DNA of 64,000 bases from Pseudomonadota bacterium. GTDB taxonomy: Bacteria; Pseudomonadota; Gammaproteobacteria; Steroidobacterales; Steroidobacteraceae. Within the stretch, counting starts at the first letter, position 1; each line of letters opens with the position of its first letter. The stretch is from assembly GCA_016705325.1 (NCBI GenBank), contig JADIYJ010000013.1, positions 124,001-188,000 of the forward strand, in the 5' to 3' direction. A program made the position numbers and the translations under genes. Under the pieces are notes generated by a model that had not been told where the DNA came from, searched no databases, and worked only from the letters and a program-made list of their open reading frames with translations. Of this stretch, positions 55,843-64,000 are shown piece by piece.

Positions 55843-55943
55843 CCCGAGTCCTCCCCGAAGCCGGCCCGACACGGCGCCGCAGGTCGACAGCGGCCCGCAT
55901 GAGGTAGACTGTCGAGCTTCGTCCCACCGCCCGACCGAGTCCC

Positions 55944-57110
55944 ATGAACCTTCACGAATACCAGTCGAAGCAGCTGTTCGCCCGCTATGGCATCCCGGTG
56001 CCGGCGGGATTCGTCGCCTCCACGCCGGCGGAAGCCGTCGACGCCGCCAAGCGCCTCGGGGGCGCGGTCTGGGTCGTCAAGGCCCAGGTGCACGCGGGTG
56101 GCCGCGGCAAGGCAGGTGGCGTCAAGGTGGTCAAGTCGACGGCGGACGTCTCGGCCGCCGCCGCCGGCATGCTCGGCCAGCGCCTGAAGACCAAGCAGAC
56201 TGCGGCGGAGGGCCTGCCGATCAACCAGGTCTACGTCGAGACCGGCTCGAAGATCGACCGCGAGCTGTATCTCAGCCTGCTCCTCAACCGTGACACCGGT
56301 CGCGTGGCGTTCGTCGCCTCGGCCGCCGGTGGCATGGACATCGAGGAGGTCGCGGCCAAGACGCCCGAGAAGATCATCCGCGTCGAAATCCACCCGGCCA
56401 CCGGCATCCAGGGCTCGCACTGCCGCACGCTGGCCTTCGGCCTTGGCCTCAAGGGCAAGCAGATTGCGCAGTTCGAGCAGATCGCGCGCGGCCTGTTCAA
56501 TCTCTACATGGATTGCGACGCGAGCCTGGTCGAGGTGAACCCGCTGATCGTCAACGGCGACGGTGACGTCATCGCCCTCGACGGCAAGATCGGCATCGAA
56601 GACAACTCGCTCTTCCGCCAGAAGGCGCTGGTCGAGATGCGCGACACCTCGCAGGAAGACGAGATGGAGCGGATCGCGGGCGAAGCGGACCTCAACTACG
56701 TCTCGCTCGACGGCGACATCGCCTGCATGGTGAACGGCGCGGGTCTTGCCATGGCCACGATGGACGTCATCCAGCTCTATGGCGGTTCGCCGGCGAACTT
56801 CCTCGACGTCGGCGGCGGCGCCACGCGTGAGCGTGTCACCACGGCGTTCAAGCTGATCCTGCAGAATCCGAAGGTCAGGGCGATCCTCGTCAACATTTTC
56901 GGCGGCATCGTGCGCTGCGACATGATCGCCGAAGGCGTGATCGGCGCCGCGCGCGACCTCGGCCTGCACCTGCCGGTCGTCGTCCGCATCGAGGGCACCA
57001 ACGCGCCGCAGGGCCGCCAGCTGCTCGCCGACAGCGGCCTCGACCTGATCGCCGCCACCGACCTGACCGATGCGGCGAAGAAGGTCGTCGCGGCCGCTGC
57101 GAGGAAGTAA
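55944..57110 (+). CDS. sucC: Succinate-CoA ligase, beta subunit
   Basis: TCA-cycle enzyme subunit that binds the nucleotide in an ATP-grasp fold. The 388-residue protein begins [20 protein letters not shown] and has [39 protein letters not shown] (metal binding) and [17 protein letters not shown] near the C terminus. Length is standard. In the 101-base spacer upstream TAGACT (55905-55910) may be a -10 element, and TCGACAG/CTGTCGA forms an inverted repeat around it. It is followed by sucD after three bases. Confidence 0.97.
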   Translation: MNLHEYQSKQLFARYGIPVPAGFVASTPAEAVDAAKRLGGAVWVVKAQVHAGGRGKAGGVKVVKSTADVSAAAAGMLGQRLKTKQTAAEGLPINQVYVETGSKIDRELYLSLLLNRDTGRVAFVASAAGGMDIEEVAAKTPEKIIRVEIHPATGIQGSHCRTLAFGLGLKGKQIAQFEQIARGLFNLYMDCDASLVEVNPLIVNGDGDVIALDGKIGIEDNSLFRQKALVEMRDTSQEDEMERIAGEADLNYVSLDGDIACMVNGAGLAMATMDVIQLYGGSPANFLDVGGGATRERVTTAFKLILQNPKVRAILVNIFGGIVRCDMIAEGVIGAARDLGLHLPVVVRIEGTNAPQGRQLLADSGLDLIAATDLTDAAKKVVAAAARK

Positions 57111-57113
57111 CCC

Positions 57114-58076
57114 ATGTCGATCCTGATCAACAAGAACACGCGCGTGATCTGCCAGGGCTTCACTGGCAAGCAGGGCACGTTCCATTCGCAGGGTTGCCTC
57201 GATTACGGCACCAGGCTGGTCGGCGGCGTCACGCCGGGCCGCGGCGGCGAGAAGCACCTCGGCCTGCCGGTGTTCGACACCGTGCGCGATGCGGTGGCGA
57301 AGACCGCTGCCAATGCCACGATGATCTACGTGCCGCCGCCGTTCGCGGCGGATGCGATCATCGAAGCCGCCGATGCGGGCATCGAACTGATCGTGTGCAT
57401 CACCGAAGGCATTCCGGTGAACGACATGGTCAAGGTCAAGGCGGCGCTGCAGGATTCGAAGTCGCGGCTGGTCGGCCCGAACTGCCCCGGCGTGATCACG
57501 CCCGGCGAATGCAAGATCGGCATCATGCCGGGCTTCATCCACAAGAAGGGCAGGGTCGGCATCGTTTCGCGCTCCGGCACGCTCACCTACGAAGCGGTGT
57601 TCCAGACGACCAACGTCGGCCTCGGCCAGAGCACTTGTGTCGGCATCGGCGGCGATCCGGTCCGCGGCATGAACTTCATCGACGTGCTGGCACTGTTCCA
57701 GGACGACCCGCAGACCGAAGGCATCATCATGGTCGGTGAGATCGGCGGCAGCGACGAAGAGGCGGGCGCGGAGTTCATCCGCAAGCACGTCACCAAGCCA
57801 GTGGTGGCTTACATCGCGGGTGTCACGGCGCCCCCGGGCAAGCGCATGGGTCACGCGGGTGCGGTGATTTCGGGCGGCAAGGGCACGGCGGCCGACAAGT
57901 TCGCGGCGCTCGAGGCGGCGCGCGTCACCACGGTGCGCTCGCCTGCGGAACTCGGCGCGGCGATCTTCAAGCGGCTGAAGGGTCGCGTCACGAAGGCCAG
58001 GGTCGCGGTTAAGAAAGCTGCGCCGCGCAGGGCTCCGGCGAAGAAAAAAGCCAAGGTCCCGGCGCGCAAGAAGTGA
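57114..58076 (+). CDS. sucD: Succinate-CoA ligase, alpha subunit, with a basic C-terminal tail
   Basis: Binds CoA and carries the phosphohistidine. The core is normal: [65 protein letters not shown] and the active-site [18 protein letters not shown]. The family usually ends about 290 residues, just after AELGAAI. Here about 30 more residues follow, rich in Lys, Arg, Ala and Pro ([24 protein letters not shown] in pieces), resembling histone H1-like tails. The stop is a clean TGA, and a hairpin follows. Confidence 0.96.
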   Translation: MSILINKNTRVICQGFTGKQGTFHSQGCLDYGTRLVGGVTPGRGGEKHLGLPVFDTVRDAVAKTAANATMIYVPPPFAADAIIEAADAGIELIVCITEGIPVNDMVKVKAALQDSKSRLVGPNCPGVITPGECKIGIMPGFIHKKGRVGIVSRSGTLTYEAVFQTTNVGLGQSTCVGIGGDPVRGMNFIDVLALFQDDPQTEGIIMVGEIGGSDEEAGAEFIRKHVTKPVVAYIAGVTAPPGKRMGHAGAVISGGKGTAADKFAALEAARVTTVRSPAELGAAIFKRLKGRVTKARVAVKKAAPRRAPAKKKAKVPARKK

Positions 58077-58082
58077 GTGAAC

Positions 58083-58104
58083 GCCCGAGGCTCCGACCTC
58101 GGGC
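58083..58104 (+). terminator. Hairpin after sucD
   Basis: GCCCGAGG and CCTCGGGC form a perfect 8-bp stem with a six-base loop, six bases after the sucD stop. It has no U-tract, so it is a weak or factor-dependent terminator. The rest of the 58105-58285 spacer shows no gene. Confidence 0.5.
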
Positions 58105-58285
58105 AGCAACGCGGGCCGGCATCATGGTCGCGCGGGGTGCCGCCTTTCTTCATGGCGGGTCCGTAGCAGAGACGGTGGGGACCGGCATCGGGACAACTAC
58201 CTGACCGCGGAAATTCCGCATTCCCCTGCGACCCCGGCAGACTAGAGTAGATGCGTTCAACTTGCGCCTGCGCGAGGGGAGCGCC

Positions 58286-60045
<1,760 letters not shown>

Positions 60046-60049
<4 letters not shown>

Positions 60050-61035
60050 ACGACTTGCCGGACGGATTCGGGCGCGAACGCGGCCTGCACTTGCTGCGCG
60101 AGATGCTGCGCATCCGCCAGTTCGAGGATCGCTGCGCGGAACTCTATGGTGCCGGGCACATTCGCGGCTTCCTGCATCTTTACGATGGCGAGGAGGCGAT
60201 CGCCGTCGGTGTGATGCAGGTACTGGGACCTGACGACGCGATCGTCTCGACTTATCGCGAGCACGGCCACGCAATCGCTCGCGGTATCGCGATGGGGCCG
60301 TTGATGGCCGAGCTCTACGGCAAGCGCGCGGGCTGCAGCGGCGGTCGAGGCGGTTCGATGCACATCTTCGACGCCGCGACGCGCTTCTACGGCGGTAACG
60401 CGATCGTCGGCGGCGGCTTACCGCTCGCGGTCGGCCTCGGGCTCGCCGCCAAGTTGAGGGGCACGCGCAGCGTGTCGGCCTGCTTCTTCGGCGAAGGCGC
60501 CGCGGCGGAGGGTGAGTTTCACGAGTCGATGAACCTGGCTGCGTTGTGGCGGCTCCCCGTGCTCTTCATCTGCGAGAACAATCTCTACGCGATGGGCACG
60601 GCCTTGAGTCGTTCGGAATCGCAGACGGACATCCGGGCGAAGGCCGCAGCGTACGGCGTGCAGGCGGCCGCCGTGGATGGCATGGACGTGCTGGCCGTTG
60701 AACAGGCTGTGCACGAGGCAGTCGGGCATGCGCGCAATGGCCGCGGCCCGGCCCTGCTCGAGATGCGTACCTATCGGCTGCGCGCGCACTCGATGTTCGA
60801 TGCGCAACTCTATCGCGACAAGTCCGAGATCGAGGAGTGGCGCAAGCGCGGGCCGCTGACCACGCTGACGACGCGACTGAAGGCGGCGGGACTGCTGAGC
60901 GAGGACGACTTCCAGGCCCTGCTGCGCGAGGCGGACGCAGAAGTCGCGGCCGCCGTCGAATTCGCGACGGCTGCAGAATGGGAGCCGGTCGGTGACCTCG
61001 CACGTCACGTGTACGCAGAGGCGGTGACATCATGA
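60046..61035 (+). CDS. 2-oxo acid (pyruvate/acetoin-type) dehydrogenase E1, alpha subunit
   Basis: Thiamine-diphosphate subunit of a 2-oxo acid dehydrogenase complex. The 329-residue protein shows [64 protein letters not shown] and the thiamine-binding span from [15 protein letters not shown] to PVLFICENN. The phosphorylation-loop serine is in [16 protein letters not shown]. It is coupled to the synthetase gene before it and the beta subunit after it by four-base overlaps. Substrate (pyruvate or acetoin) cannot be told apart. Confidence 0.9.
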
Positions 61036-62024
61036 CGGCACCCGTGCGAATCACGTATCGCGAGGCGACGAAGCAGGGCCTCCGCGAGGCGCTGCTGGCG
61101 GATCTGCGCGTGTTCCTGATGGGCGAGGACGTTGGCAGGTACGGTGGCTGCTTCGCGGTCAGCAAGGGCCTGCTCGACGAGTTCGGCGAGGAACGCATCC
61201 GCGACACGCCGCTGTCTGAGTCCGCCTTCGTTGGCGCCGGCATCGGGGCGGCGCTCGGGGGCCTGCGGCCGATCGTCGAGGTCATGACCGTCAATTTCAG
61301 CCTGCTCGCGCTCGACCAGATCGTGAACACGGCGGCGACGCTGTGCCACATGTCGGGCGGACAGTTTCCCGTGCCCGTCGTCATCCGCATGGCGACCGGC
61401 GCGGGGCGGCAGCTGGCGGCGCAGCACTCGCACAGCCTGGAGGCGTGGTACGCGCACGTGCCGGGGCTGCGCGTCGTCGAGCCCGCGACGATCGACGATG
61501 CACGGGGCGTGTTGCGGGCTGCGCTCGCTTCACCCGATCCAGTGATCGTGTTCGAGCCGATCTCGCTCTACAACATGGAGGGTGAACTCACGGCTGCGGC
61601 GGCGCAGGTGCGGCTCGACGGCGCGCGCGTGCATCGCACCGGCAGCAGCGTGACACTGGTGACCTACGGCGCGAGTCTGTGGCGCTGCGTCGCGGCCGCC
61701 GAAGTGCTCGCGCAGGACGGGATCGACGCGGAGATCGTCGACCTGCGCAGCCTCAGGCCGCTGGACGACGCGACAGTGCTGAACTCGGTGCGCAAGACGC
61801 GCCGCGTCGTCATCGTCGACGAAGGCTGGCGCACCTGCAGCCTCGCGGCTGAGTTCGGGCAACGCATCGTCGAGCAGGCTTTTTACGACCTGGATGCGCC
61901 CATTGCGCGTGTCTGCACCGAGGAGGTGCCCATCCCGTACCCGAAGCACCTCGAGGACGCTGCGCTGCCGAGCCTCGAGCGCATCGTGGCCACCGTGCGG
62001 AGGCAGCTTGGCCATGCAGACTGA
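61032..62024 (+). CDS. 2-oxo acid dehydrogenase E1, beta subunit
   Basis: Partner of the E1 alpha subunit. The 330-residue protein shows [58 protein letters not shown], the [22 protein letters not shown] segment (in pieces) that closes the active site, and [31 protein letters not shown] at the C-terminal domain. It overlaps the E1 alpha gene by four bases and the E2 gene by 11 bases. Confidence 0.92.
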   Translation: MTAPVRITYREATKQGLREALLADLRVFLMGEDVGRYGGCFAVSKGLLDEFGEERIRDTPLSESAFVGAGIGAALGGLRPIVEVMTVNFSLLALDQIVNTAATLCHMSGGQFPVPVVIRMATGAGRQLAAQHSHSLEAWYAHVPGLRVVEPATIDDARGVLRAALASPDPVIVFEPISLYNMEGELTAAAAQVRLDGARVHRTGSSVTLVTYGASLWRCVAAAEVLAQDGIDAEIVDLRSLRPLDDATVLNSVRKTRRVVIVDEGWRTCSLAAEFGQRIVEQAFYDLDAPIARVCTEEVPIPYPKHLEDAALPSLERIVATVRRQLGHAD

Positions 62025-63153
62025 GTTCCGCCTGCCCGCGCTCGGTGCCGACATGGACGCGGGCACGATCGTCGAGTGGCACGTGGCGCCCGGCAGCCGC
62101 TGCAAGCGCGGCGACGTCGTGGCCGTGGTCGAGACCGACAAGGGCGCGATCGACGTCGAGGTGTTCGTCGACGGCATCGTGCGTGAACTCCTGGTGCCGC
62201 CGGGGACCCGCGTCCCGGTCGGTACCGTGCTTGCACTGCTCGATACCGAGGCGGCCGCTACTGCGCCGGAGAAGGTCCAGGTGCCTGCTGAGACGCGGGC
62301 GGAGGAGCGTGCGGCCAAGGCCATTGCACCGCGCGTGAAGATCTCGCCGGCAGCGCGCAAGCGCGCGTTGGAAATGCATGTCGATGTCGCGTCGCTGCGC
62401 GGCACGGGGCCGGAGGGCGCGATCACTGTGGCCGATGTCGAGCGGGTCGGGCTCACGTCCCAGCCCTCTCCCGCAGTCGCAGGAGAGGGGGCGGCCGGCA
62501 TGCGCGCCGCGATCGCGGCGGCGATGTCGCGCTCGAAGCGCGAGATTCCGCACTACTACCTGACCACGACGGTCGACGTGACGCCCGCCGTCGACTGGCT
62601 CGCGGCGCACAATGCCGCGGTGCCGGTGACCGGGCGACTGCTGCTGCCGGTGCTGCTGGTCAAGGCAGTCGCGCTGGCTTGTCGCGAGCATGCCGGCTTC
62701 AGCGGCTTTCATCGCGACGGCCGCTACGATGAGAGCCCGGTCGTCCATGTCGGCGTCGCGGTCGCCTTGCGCGGCGGCGGGCTGGTTGCGCCGGCCATCA
62801 TGGACACCGCGGACAAGCCGCTCGCCGTGCTGATGGAGGGCTTCCGCGACCTCGTCACCCGTGCACGCGCCGGCCGGTTGCGGGCCAGCGAACTTGCCGC
62901 CTCCACGATCATCCTGACCAGCCTCGGCGAGGCGTCGGTCGAGACCGTGCTGCCCATCATCCAGCCGCCGCAGGTCGCGATCGTCGGTGCCGGCGTGGTC
63001 GCCGTTCGTCCCTGGATCGTCGACGGCAATATCGTGCCGCGCCACGTGCTGACGCTGTCGCTGGCAGCTGACCATCGCGTCACGGACGGGCGACTCGGCG
63101 CGCACTTCCTGGCGCGGATTGCCGCGCTGCTCGCCGCTCCAGCAGCGCTGTGA
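62014..63153 (+). CDS. 2-oxo acid dehydrogenase E2 (dihydrolipoyl acyltransferase)
   Basis: Core acyltransferase with one lipoyl domain. Residues 1-78 form the lipoyl domain, with the lysine in [14 protein letters not shown] subunit-binding domain follows ([32 protein letters not shown]), then the catalytic domain ending with the active-site [18 protein letters not shown]. The 379-residue length is short, consistent with one lipoyl domain. The linker between the peripheral and catalytic domains is encoded by a palindromic repeat. The operon shows no E3 gene, so lipoamide dehydrogenase is supplied from elsewhere. Confidence 0.92.
   Translation: MQTEFRLPALGADMDAGTIVEWHVAPGSRCKRGDVVAVVETDKGAIDVEVFVDGIVRELLVPPGTRVPVGTVLALLDTEAAATAPEKVQVPAETRAEERAAKAIAPRVKISPAARKRALEMHVDVASLRGTGPEGAITVADVERVGLTSQPSPAVAGEGAAGMRAAIAAAMSRSKREIPHYYLTTTVDVTPAVDWLAAHNAAVPVTGRLLLPVLLVKAVALACREHAGFSGFHRDGRYDESPVVHVGVAVALRGGGLVAPAIMDTADKPLAVLMEGFRDLVTRARAGRLRASELAASTIILTSLGEASVETVLPIIQPPQVAIVGAGVVAVRPWIVDGNIVPRHVLTLSLAADHRVTDGRLGAHFLARIAALLAAPAAL
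62464..62489. repeat. Palindromic repeat inside the E2 linker
   Basis: CCCTCTCC and GGAGAGGG form an 8-bp stem around a 10-base loop, within the linker coding region (residues [11 protein letters not shown]). The sequence resembles the short CCCTCTCCCGC-type intergenic palindromes common in high-GC proteobacteria, but here it lies in frame inside a gene. Confidence 0.65.
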
Positions 63154-63163
63154 GGTCCGGAAC

Positions 63164-63409
63164 ATGAACCGCGAACAAATGGCACGCCGCGTCCTGGAAC
63201 TGTTGACGGCGATCGCGCCGGACGTCGAGGCGAACTCGGTGATCTCCGGCGTCGCTTTCCGTGACCAGTTCGACTTCGACTCGATGGACACACTCAACCT
63301 CGCCATCGCTTTGCACCGCGAGTTCGGGGTGGACGTGCCGGAGGCCGACTACATGCACCTGGCGAGCCTCGACCAGTGCGTCGCCTACCTCGCGGAGCGC
63401 ATCGCCTGA
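63164..63409 (+). CDS. Acyl carrier protein
   Basis: An 81-residue carrier with the phosphopantetheine attachment serine (Ser40) in FDFDSMDTLNLAIAL, where the canonical DSL is DSM. Helix 1 (ARRVLELLTAIAPD) and the C-terminal helices (EADYMHLASLDQCVAYL) are as in other ACPs, and the protein is acidic. It follows E2 by 10 bases, so it belongs to the same operon as the synthetase and E1/E2 genes. It is not next to fatty-acid synthase genes, suggesting a dedicated role. Confidence 0.88.
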   Translation: MNREQMARRVLELLTAIAPDVEANSVISGVAFRDQFDFDSMDTLNLAIALHREFGVDVPEADYMHLASLDQCVAYLAERIA

Positions 63410-63445
63410 TGAATCCATCCGGCACAACGCCTACGATTGGATTCC

Positions 63446-64000
63446 ATGCTCGAACTCCATGACGTTGCCAGGTCTTTTGGCGGCCCCGCCGGCCGCCGCG
63501 TGCTCGACGGCGTTGCGCTCACCGTCATGCCGGGCGAGTACGTTGCAATCGTCGGCGAATCCGGCGTCGGCAAGTCCACGCTGCTGAACCTGATCGCCGG
63601 ACTCGATGTACCCGACAGCGGCCAGCTGCTGCTCGAAGGGCGTGACCTTGCCCGGCTCGGCGAGGACGAGCGTACCCAGGTCCGTCGCACCCGCATGGGG
63701 TTCGTGTTCCAGGCGTTCCACCTGTTGCCGCACCTGAGCATCGCCCGCAACGTCGCGTTGCCGCTGGCGCTGAACGGACAGGCGGGTCGCGCGGCCGACG
63801 ACCGCGTGATGGAGTTGCTCGAAGCCGTGGGCCTCGGCGACCGCGCGTCCAGTTATCCGCGTGAGCTGTCCGGCGGCGAGTCGCAGCGTGTCGCCGTGGC
63901 GCGCGCGCTGGCGCACCGTCCCGCGCTGGTCCTCGCAGACGAGCCGACGGGCAATCTCGATCCCGACAATGCGGCGATGATCCTGGAAGTGCTGCGTGCG
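63446..64000 (+). CDS. ABC transporter ATP-binding protein, LolD/MacB-like (3' end beyond the window)
   Basis: ATPase of an ABC exporter or lipoprotein-release type system. Walker A is GESGVGKST (residues 37-45), the Q-loop lies in [20 protein letters not shown], the signature reads [19 protein letters not shown] and Walker [12 protein letters not shown]. This pattern, with FQAFHLLP and DEPTGNLD, is typical of the LolD/MacB branch, whose permease would be expected next. The gene is cut by the window edge after about 185 residues. The start ATG has no obvious ribosome site. Confidence 0.88.
   Translation, partial: MLELHDVARSFGGPAGRRVLDGVALTVMPGEYVAIVGESGVGKSTLLNLIAGLDVPDSGQLLLEGRDLARLGEDERTQVRRTRMGFVFQAFHLLPHLSIARNVALPLALNGQAGRAADDRVMELLEAVGLGDRASSYPRELSGGESQRVAVARALAHRPALVLADEPTGNLDPDNAAMILEVLRA

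Overview
The window is about 64 kb of high-GC, gene-dense chromosome from a Gram-negative bacterium, most likely a gammaproteobacterium. The backbone order supports this: petABC-sspAB, then lpoA/yraN divergent from rsmI, rnpB, the mraZ-to-ftsZ division and cell-wall (dcw) cluster, lpxC, secA, mutT, yacG-zapD-coaE and pilDCBA. This is the arrangement known from Pseudomonas and its relatives. The cytochrome b Qo motif is PVWY and the pili are class IVa. I cannot name the genus; high-GC lineages such as Steroidobacterales or Nevskiales would fit.

Layout. 1-3546: end of the Rieske gene, cytochromes b and c1, SspA and SspB. 3588-8905: an accessory block with a LysR regulator, a divergent alkylsulfatase-type metallo-beta-lactamase and two outer-membrane-type proteins. 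8902-12630: yraN, a frameshifted lpoA, rsmI and RNase P RNA. 12964-29849: the dcw cluster with a MraZ operator (mraZ rsmH ftsL ftsI murE murF mraY murD ftsW murG murC ddl ftsQ ftsA ftsZ; no murB). 29850-38311: an accessory lipid-degradation block (gene fragment, two CoA-transferase family genes, thiolase, FadJ-like enzyme, PaaG-like crotonase, ACAD10-type phosphotransferase) separating ftsZ from lpxC. 38392-43559: a shortened lpxC, a DUF721 gene, an M23 peptidase and secA. 43608-46788: mutT, tpmT, yacG, zapD, coaE, with a cluster of palindromes between mutT and tpmT. 46797-54638 (minus): pilD pilC pilB pilA pilR pilS, with a sigma-54 promoter before pilA. 54699-55842: a small RelB-like antitoxin / 50-residue protein / nucleotidyltransferase operon. 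55944-58076: sucCD. 58286-63409: an acyl-CoA synthetase, E1 alpha, E1 beta, E2 and acyl carrier protein operon. 63446-64000: start of an ABC transporter ATPase.

Two themes stand out. First, seven single-base frame breaks occur in genes that should be intact (lpoA, murF, murD twice, mutT, acyl-CoA synthetase twice). Two further genes (lpxC, pilR) lack internal segments of roughly 55-85 codons. Several frame breaks sit at short homopolymers and murF/murD are essential, so assembly or base-calling error is the simplest reading, but it must be tested. Second, the intergenic DNA carries unusual repeats: heptamer arrays before ftsZ, after lpxC and before secA, two of them folded into large inverted repeats; a 9-bp minisatellite that extends the C terminus of FtsA; and a pair of hairpins beside mutT/tpmT with an identical 18-base loop but divergent, still-paired arms.

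The most system-like unknown is the 54.7-55.8 kb operon, a RelB/DinJ-like antitoxin overlapping an unrecognised 50-residue protein and a nucleotidyltransferase with intact catalytic carboxylates. The synthetase-E1-E2-acyl carrier protein operon, which has no E3 gene in view, is the most unusual metabolic assembly.
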